A DNA stretch of 64,000 nucleotides, taken from contig OX155961.1 in NCBI GenBank assembly GCA_944548615.1, forward strand, positions 12,028,239 to 12,092,238, given 5' to 3'. Both the position numbers and the translations under genes were made by a program. Of the stretch, positions 1 through 11,099 are shown piece by piece (position 1 is the first letter of the stretch; each line of letters begins with the position of its first letter). This DNA is from Micropterix aruncella. Taxonomy: Eukaryota > Arthropoda > Insecta > Lepidoptera > Micropterigidae. The notes beneath the pieces are model-generated. The model had not been told where the DNA came from. It saw nothing but the letters and a program-made list of their open reading frames with translations, and made no database searches.

Positions 1-1467
1 ATAGATGTCGCGAGATTCTCCCAACATCGCAGATTATTGCGCGTAGCCGCATACGTTAGGAAGTTTATTCAACTATGTAGAGGTGCCACGAATAACTGCA
101 TTTTAAACGGACAAGACATTGCCAGCGCTGAAATAATATTATTAAAGGAGTCGCAGAGTCGTTCTTTTAAGAAAGAAATAGAACTTATACGAGTGAAAGG
201 GACTTTACCTAGGAATAGCCGTTTGATAGGTTTAAATGCGTACTTAGACGAGCGGGGCTTAATAAGAGTAGGCGGCCGCATCGCAAATGCGCCGGGTATA
301 CCACACGACACTAAGTATCCCATAATACTTGACGGCCGGGATCGCTATACACAACTACTGGTGGTAAGAACTCATGAGGAGATGGCTCATTCCGGGGTTG
401 AAACGACATTGGCCAGCCTACGCCAGAGGTTCTGGCTAATTAGTCCCCGTCAAACGGTCAAAAAATTTATATACCAGTGTATGCTGTGCAAAATGAGAAG
501 GGCAAAACCAGTCACAGCGTTGATGGGACAACTCCCGATGTCACGTTTGCAGCATCATACGAGGTGTTTTAACGCCGTAGGCGTAGACTACTTCGGGCCG
601 GTTCAGGTGACTATACGAAGAAAAGTGGAGAAACGATATGGCGTGTTGTTCTCTTGTCTAACCACACGAGCGGTTCACATTGAATTAGCATATGATTTGT
701 CTACTAATTCGACAATACAAGCGATAAGAAGATTCATAGCCCGGCGGGGCAAACCAAGGGTGATAATGTCAGATAATGGATCTAATCTAAAAGGTGCGAG
801 TGCCGAATTGAAGAAGGTCGTTTCAGAGATTGACGATGAACGTATCCGTGAACGTTTAAGTAACGACCAGATTGACTGGAGGTTTATACCACCTGCTTCT
901 CCCCATCATGGCGGCTGCTGGGAATCGATGTTTAAGTCAGCCAAAAGAGCTTTGTACGCCATATTGAAAGAAAGAGCGCCTTCTGTGGAAATGATGCAGA
1001 CTTTATTGGCTGAAGTGGAGTCAATCCTTAATCAGCGGCCTATCTCGCACATTACTATAGACAGTCGAGACCAGGAGCCACTTACGCCGCAAAGCTTTTT
1101 GTTAGGACACTCTAACAGCACCGCTATGGGTAAATTTACCATTGGAGATTTATGTAACCGTAAACAGTGGAGACAGACCCAAGCTCTAGCTGACGCTTTT
1201 TGGAATAGGTGGTCTAAAGAAGTACTACCTATGCTAGTCTCTCGACCTAAATGGAAGGAGGTACAACCTCCACTAAGGGTGGGGGAACTGGTGTTAATAT
1301 TGGATCCCTCTCTAGAAAGAGGAAGATGGCCTCGCGCTATAGTAACGGAAGTCTACCCTGACAAAACAGGTGTTGTCAGGATAGTAGATGTAAAAATCGA
1401 CGGAAAAAATTATCGCAGGTCAATAAGCAAACTAGTTAGATTAGAATTGTCCGCCCGAATAGAATAA
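1..1467 (+). CDS. BEL/Pao retrotransposon pol, integrase end (partial)
   Basis: C-terminal part of a BEL/Pao-type LTR retrotransposon polyprotein. The frame is open from base 1, so the gene enters from the left and the first ATG-like codon is not its start. Counting from codon 37: an integrase zinc-binding H2C2 module has H113, H118, C148 and C151; the catalytic core follows with D184 (in GVDYFGPV), D246 (in SDNGSN) and E296 (in HGGCWESMFKSAKRAL); a C-terminal WRQTQALADAFWNRW segment is the domain that follows integrase in BEL/Pao elements. The integrase would join element cDNA to chromosomal DNA. The frame is undamaged over the whole visible part, and a probable LTR follows about 80 bases downstream. 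The protease, RT and RNase H parts lie outside the window, so activity cannot be judged. Confidence 0.93.
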   Translation: MDVARFSQHRRLLRVAAYVRKFIQLCRGATNNCILNGQDIASAEIILLKESQSRSFKKEIELIRVKGTLPRNSRLIGLNAYLDERGLIRVGGRIANAPGIPHDTKYPIILDGRDRYTQLLVVRTHEEMAHSGVETTLASLRQRFWLISPRQTVKKFIYQCMLCKMRRAKPVTALMGQLPMSRLQHHTRCFNAVGVDYFGPVQVTIRRKVEKRYGVLFSCLTTRAVHIELAYDLSTNSTIQAIRRFIARRGKPRVIMSDNGSNLKGASAELKKVVSEIDDERIRERLSNDQIDWRFIPPASPHHGGCWESMFKSAKRALYAILKERAPSVEMMQTLLAEVESILNQRPISHITIDSRDQEPLTPQSFLLGHSNSTAMGKFTIGDLCNRKQWRQTQALADAFWNRWSKEVLPMLVSRPKWKEVQPPLRVGELVLILDPSLERGRWPRAIVTEVYPDKTGVVRIVDVKIDGKNYRRSISKLVRLELSARIE

Positions 1468-1546
1468 GCCATAGATATAAATAACGTAGATTTAAGGTAA
1501 ATAATTCGTAAAATAAGTTAATGGCACGTTGCCATGAGCGGGGAAA

Positions 1547-2577
1547 TGTACGAATTATCACTTGCATTTTCTAATATGGGTGGCTGTTCGCGAGAGATCG
1601 ATTCTTAGAAGCTTATATTCCTCTTTCACACGCTCGAGCCACCCCATAACAGACATAAATAACAGACACTGAAACAAAATACGGCTCATTCAAATATTAA
1701 AATCATCCGCAAGGAAGTCCTAACTAAATACGCAGGACAAAATTCCATGAAAGGTCCTGGTAATAATATATCGCCGTCTTTAAGGGCCGAAGACCCCTAA
1801 TTAATTATCAGCCTGTCATTTCTCGCAGTGGATATATCGAGGGTGTCGACCGATAACAAAAAATCGTAAACGCGGCAAGCCGCTCGCGCAACCCTCTTAT
1901 ATTAAAACAAATGTGGTAATCTCAAAATAATCGCAATGTTTGAGGTAATTAGGAGGCTATTAATTATTCGACTGAAAGCTTGGATAAAATCAAATACTTA
2001 TAATTTTGCTAGCTATTCGAAGGAATTTTAAGTACTAAATATGATGTATTGTTAATGTTTAATCTACATATTTTCGCTATAAACCTAATGATAATGTAGT
2101 AGTAATACATATTATAGAAAATTACCTTCAATTAAGGTGAGATTAATTTAAGTTAAAAATGTAAGCCTGATTGAATAATATGTACTCTCGCTAAGCCACA
2201 CCCCTTACCCCTCAGTAGGCCGGTCTCTTACCGCCGCCATTGCCTTTTAACCAATCACGGGTTAGAGTGGCGGGGCTTTAGCGAGGCTAGTGAACGATTT
2301 TGGAAAATCGAACAGTCACAAAAATACCGAGGTCGAGAATGAACGACCCTTAAGCGGCGGGATAATAGTTGTACATACGGCAGCCCTTGGCTGGTCTCGT
2401 ACTCGCGCGCATAATTTAAGTGTATACTGTAACTCACGAGTAAATTGAGGGACAATAAACGTTCTTTTGAAATAAACTCTTTCACTGTGTGATCATCTAA
2501 TAGAGTGTGAACCAGATACGGGAGACTACTCGGCGGCCAGGAAGAACGAGAGAACGCGAAGGTAAATAACATTTACA
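1547..2577 (+). mobile_element. probable 3' LTR of the BEL/Pao element
   Basis: The stretch begins TGTA directly after a purine-rich run (GAGCGGGGAAA, a plausible polypurine tract). It ends TACA at 2574-2577, giving matching 4-bp inverted ends, and two AATAAA-like signals lie near 2455-2475. The length (1,031 bp) and position just after pol fit an LTR. The 5' LTR is outside the window, so neither identity to it nor a target duplication can be checked; the ends are inferred. Confidence 0.5.
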
Positions 2578-2645
2578 GTCCACAAAAACCACCCTTCAGC
2601 AGTGGGAGAAACTCACAGAAAAATAACTGATGGATTTTATAACCA

Positions 2646-2922
2646 GTAGGCAACCACCCCCGCTCTATAGGAAACAATACAGTTCCCAGACTCCTCCGAC
2701 TGTTAGTCGGAGAGCACAATCGATTGGCTTGCGCCGCTCGGTGCGCAGACCGTCCAGGAGCGCCAGAGGTTTGATTCCCAGGGGAGACTGATTGACCCAG
2801 TGTCCTACCCAGGTTCGCACCCCATGCGTGGAGGCCATCGGATGGGTGTTGACCCGTGAGTGTGACCGACCCTGAATACATGGGTCATCGTGGCCACCTC
2901 ATCATGGACCCGTTAGCTCCCA
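2646..2922 (-). mobile_element. family G retroposon, 5' half only
   Basis: Reverse-oriented fragment of the ~650-bp GC-rich repeat defined by the 19.3-kb and 51.2-kb copies. It contains the 5' half, ending at TGGGAGCTAACGGGTCC in sense orientation, and lacks the 3' half. Near-identical blocks recur at 19.3, 48.2 and 51.6 kb. Open frames across it are shared by other copies but look like by-products of recent copying. Confidence 0.75.
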
Positions 2923-4053
2923 TGATGAGGACACAATAAAAAACTTCAGATACATTTACTGGCTTCCTTTTAGAAGTAATCTAGTATTTTTAAATCAATA
3001 AAAACCAAAAAAAAACCGCCGAAATAACAGTGGACGGTAATCACGTTTGGTGTTGGCTAGCGGTATGAAGTTTCGTTATTCCAGGCGATTTTTTATAAAC
3101 CTATCTCCATATGGTCCGCAGATACCAGTAGACTTTCCCCTCACTATTTTAGAGCATTCGTTGTTTAGTTTAATGTGGCAGGGAAACCCTTTGATATTAG
3201 GTAGTATTGCCGCCGGGTGATCGGGTTTTACGTGGTCGGGACGTATCACGTGGGGCGGGGGGCGGGGGGGGGGGGGGGGCTTCAGACTTACTCCTTACGT
3301 TTTTTGAAGGGGTGACAGGATAAAATAGGTCACAGAAAAACTAAAATTTCCTCTATATCTGTCTGTAGTAGTATTACTGTTCTATAGGATCAGCGGACTG
3401 ATTCGACAGGGCGGGGAGGGGGAGCTGCAATGTACGTTGTATTATTCGCTACTCACTATTCAGTAATCATCATTTTGCTTATTTAATAATATTTATATTA
3501 CAGAAAAAAAATATATGTTGACTTTAAAATCATCTAACAAAAATAAAGACATTTTAAGTTTTTCCGAAAATTCAATACTTTGGCGGCAGTATTAAATTTT
3601 GAAATTGTTTTTTTTGTTACATTTCTTATGATCTCCATGCCATAGCATTTACATATAAATGACTTAGTTTTTAAGTTAATAATCAGTTGTACCTACAATA
3701 TTTATTATTATTAGTTAATTTTTGAATATTTTTGGAATATTTTGAAAATGATGTAGTTTAAAATATGCATACGCCACTGTTCGCTTTGTACGCTTGCCTT
3801 AGTACAGGCCTAGGCCTATTTAGGCGACGTTAATTTGAAAAAAATGTGGTCTGCGGTGCTCTCTATTTTGCTACTATTTACCATTAAGCATATAGTGGTA
3901 GGTAATGTTGTAATGTAATGCACTTAGAAATGATATTTTTTTGAATCAATTGAAATAAATAAGTAAATAAATAGACCATCTTTTCCGCATAGTGAGGTTT
4001 CAATAAATAAAATTTTTTCTCCATACAAGAGCGATCCAGCCTAAAACCAGAGG
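2923..4053. other. no gene seen; poly-G tract
   Basis: No supported coding region. A G-rich run with little interruption lies at about 3251-3281, and a smaller one near 3412-3422. The rest is AT-rich unique-looking sequence. Confidence 0.5.
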
Positions 4054-5720
4054 TCTGACAAGGGCGGATCCAGCCTTCGAGTCAGGGGGGGGGGTCACAT
4101 AGTCGAGGTCCAGCCAGGAGAGGCTCCGGAATAACTGCAGTATAGGAACCTCTCTCTAAAAAAAAAAATATAGACTAATAGATTGTTTCATTTTAATGCT
4201 AGCTCTGGAAGAAAATTGTGTCGGTCGCTTTAAATAAGCGAGATATAGGAATTCAACATTTAAATTTTATATGTAAACAAATAGGCCAAAATAGGCCAAA
4301 ATAAAATTCACCACGCTATATTCACCACGCTGATTCCGAATCTTCCATAATCTTTATTCGATCTCAATAAATAAGCGAGATATAGGCGTTCAAATTTTTC
4401 ATCCTAATGTCAAGAAAGTTGCGGCCAATTTGTTTGTACATACCGTGTTGGACACAGTCGAGTATATCGTAATATCGATAACAATTAGCGATATTACAGA
4501 TATTATGACAATTTGCAGAGTTTCTAGATTAATCGAAATATTTTGAAAAAAAAATGATTGAAAAAATACATATTTTCGCGAAACATTAAAAAGGGCACTA
4601 GTTTCGATGTTTTTTCAATGATTTTGTATATTGATGACAGAAGATATCCTGAAATTTCGTTTGTTTCAGGTTACCTTTAGTCATCAATACACCAAGTCAT
4701 TTCGTAAAGACTTCGAAAATTGTCCAATTGTTTTAGATGATCGTAACACATGGCACTAACACATGGTGTTAATTTGATATTGAAGAAATTTAGTTTGTTT
4801 CGGGTTACCTTTTGTCATCATCACCAAAGTCATTTTGTAAAAACCTCGAAAAAAATCCGAATTATCGCTAACACATTATCATGTTAACATCAATAGCGTC
4901 GCAGGCAATTTTTTTTTTTCGAATTTCGCGCGAAATTCGAAAAAAACTTTTTGCTGCGGTGTTAATTTGATATTGAAAAAAAATCGTATGTTTCAGGTTA
5001 CCTTTTGTCATTATCACCAAAATCATTTTGTAAAAACCTCAAAAAAAAAACTAAATATCGCTAACACATTGTCATGTTAACATCAAGCGCCGATAGCGGA
5101 CAATAGCGCCGCAGGCATAATTTTTTTTTCGAATTTCGCGTATTCGAAAAATAGTTTCTACTTGCGGCGCTATTCAAATATTTTGGAATTTTCTATTATT
5201 TCAGAATACCTTTTGTTATCAAAACGCAGTCATTGAAAAAAACCTCGAAAATACTGTATTTTAAAAAAATATCGCACATGTTTTTTCACGACCATGCCGT
5301 AATTTTTGTAATATCGCGAATTGTAATCGACATTAGAGAACTCGCGATATATCGACTATTTTCCGACACTACTTCTGACACAATATGACCGTTGTGTTGA
5401 CGTTCATTATGCAAATTTTAAATGCCTATATCTCGCTTATTTATTGAGAGCGGCAAAAGATTATTGAAGATTCGAAATCAGCGTGGCGAATTTAGTCCGG
5501 TGACGTTTAAAAATCAACAATCCAGAAGAGGTTCCGATACTGCAGTTATGGCTCCAAAATTACAAAAATAAATACAAATGAAATAGTTTAATAAAATAAA
5601 TACAATCAATAGATCTTACAAAAAATATCAGTGGTCGACGTATGCCCAGCCCAGGCCCCAGGGGGGGGGTCATGACCCCAATGACCCCCCCCCCCCCTGG
5701 ATCCGCCGTTGGGTGTCAGA
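4054..5720. mobile_element. foldback DNA transposon with long inverted arms
   Basis: Both ends carry GGCGGATCCAG followed by a G-run (about 4064-4096, and inverted at about 5660-5707). Long arms continue inward: the block around 4325-4402 (CACCACGCTGATTCCGAATCTTC, then AATAAATAAGCGAGATATAGG) is the reverse complement of 5411-5490, and GCAGTATAGGAACCTCT near 4136 pairs with the block near 5526-5545. The centre has imperfect tandem repeats and no transposase frame. This is a non-autonomous inverted-repeat element; its superfamily cannot be fixed because no clean target duplication is visible. Confidence 0.7.
4658..5248. repeat. imperfect tandem repeats inside the foldback element
   Basis: Four diverged copies of a block reading roughly TTTCAGGTTACCTTTTGTCAT then a run to AAAACCTCGAAAA begin near 4658, 4793, 4985 and 5196. 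Spacing is uneven (about 135, 192 and 211 bp). Blocks reading TTTTTTTCGAATTTCGCG separate them. Confidence 0.65.
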
Positions 5721-7478
5721 ATACGAGGACTAATGTAAGCATCCTCATACCAACGTAATAGTGAAGGACGATTCGTAGTACCTTTGTTATTCAAAGATGG
5801 CCCTAATTATCTGTGAAAGTCAACATCCATCGCAAAGCGACGTTTTCTGTTTTTGGAAAGGGCGTTGAATGACACCGCTGGATCTCGTCAAAGTTATAAC
5901 GAGGGTTTCCGAAATTATTTAAAGTGTCAATGGACACAGATGATCGATATTTTGTTCCACCTTTTGAGCTACCTTACCCTGAGGCTGCAACAACGAAATT
6001 ACTTGTCATCTACGGCAATGGTCAAAATCAGAAAGAGGAAGGGGCTCAAAGCGGGCTATATTATTTTTATTGAAAATGACCTACAGAAAGTTATTTTTTA
6101 CCTTGAGAAGCTTCATTTGATGCTTTTGAATCATTGGTAAAAATGTCAAAACGCTAAAAACAAAAAAAACACAGATTAACAAACTCTCACGTATGACCGC
6201 TGTGCTTGAAGGGTGGGGGGGGGGGGCTTAAAATGGCACGCGTTTTTTTCGGTTACTAAGTAATTGCCATCAAGAACTAACCTCAACAGTTTGAGACCAG
6301 TAAAAGAAATAACTTGGATACCATTTCGTAAAGAGCTGCCTCTTTTAACCAAACAGTGTATTCCGTAGTCATCTCAGGATATGTCCCTTGCGTTCCCTTT
6401 TAAGTATTCTCTGTCGCATCAACTCGCGAATTCGGTGGTGTAATTTATTGCCACGTTGAGCATATCGATAGGACTTCCTCACTCACCGTTGTCTGTGCGA
6501 AGTGGAAAGTTAGTCCTATGGAATTAGCATCGGTGGTTCGTTTAAAATTGTGCGCTGATCATCTTTCGAGTAAGTTATTTCGACTTGTTCTGGATGTCTG
6601 TCAGCCTCGGGGTCATATCCATGAAATAATCGCTTACTCACACTGACTCTACATTTATAGTTACTGACTCTACAGTTACTAGCCAGCGATAAAATTACAA
6701 ATTACAAATTATTTATTGAGTTCAAATTATGAGTACATTCAATATACAAAAGTCTTAACCTAACTAGGCTGCCGCATGTTCCAAGGTAGACAATTTATTT
6801 TAATTATCTTAAGAAATCTATACTATTATATTTATATAAATAAACAAAATCAAACTTAATGTAACAGAAATATCTTAATTATCGAATAAAAATTCGTAAG
6901 AAAATGTCATGAAAATTGACAATATTATTTTATTTTAAAAAATGATAAAAAATAATATATATTTATATATGTATTAATAAGTATTAATATGTATTAATAA
7001 TATACAAAATAAATTCACAAAATATAAAATAAAATAACATTTAGAAATCATCAATTTATATTATTACATATACTATTATGTTTTAATTATAAAGATTCAA
7101 TTATTTAAAAAGGTGTTCAATATCTGCATTTGTACAAGTAAAGAGGGTAGGCACTCAAACTATTTTTAAATTAATATGAAATTTTAATGTCTTTAATGGT
7201 TGGTGGTACCTAGGCAATTATAAAATTTGGGGGCAAGATAAGAGAAACTGGATTGGCCAAAAGCGGATCTCCTTAGTGGTATTGCAAAATTTGTTTGTTT
7301 CGATCTTCTTGTTACACGATATTGTTAGCTTTTTTCTGTTCTCCTAGCTCACTCTGAAATTTAGTGAGAGTTACCAGCACAAACATTTTTCTCACACTCA
7401 ACACTCTATAGTCTATACTCTCGGAAAAGGTCATCGGGAGAATATATTTGGGGTGAAAAGAAGTGCAAGAGTTTTCGA
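5721..7478. other. no gene seen; LINE-tail-like repeat
   Basis: A poly-G run lies at about 6214-6226. The segment near 6755-6805 (AACCTAACTAGGCTGCCGC, then AAGGTAGACAATTTATTTTAATT) matches the one near 58950-59000, so it is a dispersed repeat, perhaps a LINE 3' tail. 6800-7130 is very AT-rich. No coding region is supported. Confidence 0.45.
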
Positions 7479-8171
7479 AAAGCTGACACTTTCAGTTGAG
7501 ACTATAATTTGGCCATAGAATTCCGGGGTACAGTCAGCAGGCAAGGTTCCGTGACACATGGCGTACTACGAAAGGTGTAATTTTAATTAGTACCCTTTAA
7601 GTGTTTTGGAAAAGCTGAAAATGCATCAGTAGACAGTGGATGCAATAAAAACTCTAAAGAAATGGTCAGACTGCTTAATAATATAACGCGTGGCGTCAGC
7701 ACTACTTCAAACATGTCACAAAAATGAAGTCCCTGCAATTAATTTTGAAAAGCCACAAGTCTTTGATTACCATAAGGCGCGCGCGCCATATCCTGACTTC
7801 TATGGGCTGCTGACTGAGTGGGTCCTATGAAATTGATGTCTGACTGTTTGTTTCATGCATAGGATAAAGTAAATTGACATATTTATAAATTTCAACTTTT
7901 CCAAATCAATTGCAGGGACTTCATTTTTATGACATGTATGGAGTAGTGCTGACTCGTTCTATTATTAGGCAGTCTGGCCATTTATTTCGAGTTCTTTATT
8001 GCATCCACTGTCTATTGATACATTTTTAGCTTTTCCAAAACACTTTAAGTGTACTAATTAAAATTACACCTTTCCTAGTACGAGAGCTCCAGGTGTCCCG
8101 GGATCTGGTCTGCTGACTGTACTCCGGCATTCTATGGCCAAAATACTGTCTGATCTAAAAGTATCAGCTTT
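7479..8171. mobile_element. foldback element (long inverted repeat)
   Basis: Two arms of about 290 bp are reverse complements with moderate divergence. The left arm (7479 to about 7765) starts AAAGCTGACACTTT; the right arm (about 7885-8171) ends AAAGTATCAGCTTT. Shared internal landmarks are TGGCCATAGAATTCCGG, GTGCAATTTTAATTAGTAC-like sequence, AGTGTTTTGGAAAAGCT, GACAGTGGATGCAATAA, and AAATGAAGTCCCTGCAATT. The ~120-bp centre is not paired. No protein is encoded, and no target duplication could be assigned. Confidence 0.75.
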
Positions 8172-8173
8172 AA

Positions 8174-8894
8174 GAGGCCGTGTACGAAATCGATGTGGGC
8201 CGTGATACCTCTATAATCAATGGTATAATATAACTATAGGTAGGTAGGATTTTCGGAGCCAAGGAGATATGTCCACCCTTTGGAAGCGCTCGGCGGGGAC
8301 TAGCTGACTTGAGGCGTGAATCGTATCATAGGCGAGTATCATAACGCGAGAATTAGATTGTTTTAAAAGACTTTATTGCCAATTTTCATTAATGTTTTGC
8401 ATTTTTTTTAGAGAAAATGGATTGATATTGAACTAAAGTTTATTTCTGTTGTTTATATTTTATGAACGAGAGTTCTAAAAGGCCAAAATCAAAAGCATTT
8501 CTTCGCCCATTTTCTAAAAAAATTGACAAAGTTAAATATTTTTTTTATCAACAATTTTATATAACAGTAGTAAAAAGTGCTTCACTTATTATATAGATTC
8601 CTTTACAACAATACATTGTATTTTTTTCATACCGTTTAGATGTCAAAACGATTCGTAAATATGTTATATTCTAAACCTCTTACAGCAAAAATTCACAAAC
8701 AGTCGCCGGTTTAAGGTCAATTAATCAAAATTCTATAATAATTTTCAAAAAAGTAGCTCACTCATTAGACAATAATATAAATGATCTTTTATGTTGTGCA
8801 ATAAAACTTATAGAAATACAGTATTTTAACCTTAAATTCACGTCTGCAAAATTACGTAAATTCACGAAATGCGCAAAATTTCGTATACGGCCTC
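8174..8894. mobile_element. TTAA-flanked MITE
   Basis: A 721-bp element with 17-bp terminal inverted repeats, GAGGCCGTGTACGAAAT and its complement, with one mismatch. It is flanked on both sides by TTAA (8170-8173 and 8895-8898). TTAA duplication is typical of piggyBac-like insertion, although these ends do not start with the usual CCC. It starts exactly where the preceding foldback ends. No transposase frame is present. Confidence 0.65.
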
Positions 8895-8898
8895 TTAA

Positions 8899-10261
8899 CA
8901 AAACTCTAGCACATTTTTGTCGTTGGCTCTTGGCTATTACCCTTAATTGGTTCCATTCCTCAAATCCCCATTCAACATAGTTAGTAGCAAACGTTTGTGC
9001 TTCTAAAATTCCAAGCTTTCTTCCCAGCAAGCACTGGAACTCTGTTGCAGAGTCAGACGATCCAGCTGATTGCCGAAGTCGTGTTTTACTACCTGGTCAA
9101 TTGTTCGACCGTAAACAGTGCTGGATTATCCAATGGGACAAGTAGGCACCGGCCTTTGGGTCCCACATCTTTTAGTGGCCCCGTGACAAGGGATCATTAC
9201 AGTCATATTTTTTAAATTGTTTCTAATAGAAAAAAATCACTGAATTGAAACTTTTTGATCCGACTAAGAGTATAAATTATCGACAGTTGGCAGCTGCCGG
9301 CCTGTGCGGTCGTATTTTGTATATATTCGCGCCTTTGCTACGAGACATAAGCGTTGTCAGAAATGTTTACCGGCCCTTTTTTCCGGTTCAATCATGTTTT
9401 GTTTATTTACCATTTACTCTACACTAAATCATAGTCAAAATGTTTGACAGCCTAGCTAGAGGGAGCTATGAAAAGTGCAAATGGGGACCGAAATTTAGAC
9501 GGCCTAAGACCTCGTTAACACAGAGGCTCCGTATTTACAGAACCGTTTTTAACGGATCCGTCGCTACTGGAGTTAATGCTCACCCAGCATATTCTGTCGG
9601 TTTCGTTCTCTGCCGATCAGTATACCACCGACATTTTGCAAGCAAAAATAACCAACCAACGGCTATACAGGATACAGTATACAGCAATAATAACGGATCG
9701 TGTCATGTGTGAAGGCACCCATATTTTTCCATACATATTTAGGTAAGGATCCGTTGTATTTTACTGTTCCTGCATCCAGTTTTTGATGACAAAACGGAAT
9801 GGCATATTATGTCGAAACGGTATTTTTTACTGGATACGGAATACCGTCGTGTGTGTGTGAACTCGCTAAAAAACGTATCCGATAAAACGCAACTGTAAAA
9901 CGGACCGCTGTGTGAGCGGGCTCTAAGGGTGTCGACATGGGTTGTTCCGGCACTGACCACAAAACTGTGGTCACATGGACCTCCATGGGTAAAAAGGCTA
10001 CGGTGGGAGTGGCCTGTAACTCCACTCAAATACTATCAGAGTATCGAAATGTCGTAAGAAGGGAAATTGCTTTCGCTTCCAGTCGTAGACGTTTTACGGT
10101 TTCCTACCTATTTCCATTCCCGCAAATTGCATGGCTGGCGATAGAAACGATTTTACTAAAAGAAAAAGAGAAAAGTGGGTAGACGACTAATACAGAGCGC
10201 CTTGCAACTGAAGTCTTGCATTTATAATATATGAATATAATAACGACGAAGAGTGTAACTG
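8899..10261. other. no gene supported; decayed repeat sequence
   Basis: Short open frames exist on both strands (for example 9440-9712 and 9937-10182), but none resembles a known family to me. Stretches such as AACGGATCCGT near 9550 and ACGGACCGCTGTGTGAGCGGGCTC near 9900 suggest remnants of TIR DNA elements. Confidence 0.35.
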
Positions 10262-10861
10262 GAGCTGTTAAATACAACGGGCGGACCCTGCACCTCAGGA
10301 AGTTTTAACGTTAACATTAGATCGTTCTGCCTTCCGTGAGGTGAGCGTAGATGACTTGGGACGAAAACAGTCCACTGTCTAGTTACGCCACACGCCCGTA
10401 AGAAGCCAACATCTTACCGCGAGATAACCAGGTTAATCAATCAGTGGGCTGACACTCGCGCCCTTAATTCCAGTTGCAACCAGATTACTCCGGTCTCCGA
10501 CTGGTTACAGGTTCGATGTCATTTACACGGTCTTCTCCCTTCCGTAGCGGTGATACGGTGTCTACCGAATCTTTCAAGATTTTTCGTTTCCGATTGGTCG
10601 TTTCAAGAGCAGTTGCCGGAAGGTTAACAACTACGCCCGAGAAACAATACTGTTTGCAGGCTCCCCCGGATATCAGTCAGGATGCACAATCGATTGGCTG
10701 ACACCGTACGGTGCGCAATCCGTCCAAAACCGCCTGAAGGTTGTTTCTTAGGGGAACTGACCTGCAGCCGTAGTCCTACCCAGGCTCGTACTTCTGCGTA
10801 GAGGCTGCCGGATGGGTGTTGAGCCGTGAGTTTGGCCAACCCTTATACACATGGGTCAGAA
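10262..10861 (-). mobile_element. family G retroposon, diverged full-length copy
   Basis: Reverse-oriented and the most diverged near-complete copy of family G. It retains in order TACAACGGGCG, the ACTCGCGCCCTTAATTCCAGTTG block, GAGAAACAATACTGTTT, CACAATCGATTGGCTG, and CGGATGGGTGTTGAGCCGTGAG. The divergence implies the family has been active over a long period. I could not find target duplications at its ends. Confidence 0.75.
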
Positions 10862-10920
10862 TCAAATGCAGTGTCGGTGTTTTTTGTTAAAATGTTGTTA
10901 TTGTATTATTTTTAATCAAA

Positions 10921-10990
10921 ATTTGCTTATTACGTCGTACTGATTCACCCTCTAAAATAAAAGGATGTCACTAATTAAAAACTCCCTCTG
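10921..10990. mobile_element. truncated end of palindromic MITE family P
   Basis: TTGCTTATTACGTCGTACTG, then GATTCACC, AAGGATGTCACTAATTAAAA and ACTCCCTCTG match the right end of the palindromic MITEs at 36.6, 43.7, 59.6 and 60.7 kb, followed by TA. The left part is missing. Confidence 0.55.
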
Positions 10991-11043
10991 TATAATTGTA
11001 GATATTTACTTACAGCCTTTATACAAGTATTTAAAGAAAGAGG

Positions 11044-11083
11044 TCCCTGTGGTATCCCCGAGGGAATGGGGATACCACAGGGA
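11044..11083. repeat. perfect 16-bp hairpin
   Basis: TCCCTGTGGTATCCCC at 11044-11059 is followed after 8 bases by its exact reverse complement at 11068-11083. GGGGATACC is then repeated once more directly (about 11086-11094). A T-run typical of a terminator is absent. Confidence 0.8.
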
Positions 11084-11099
11084 TGGGGATACCAATCTG

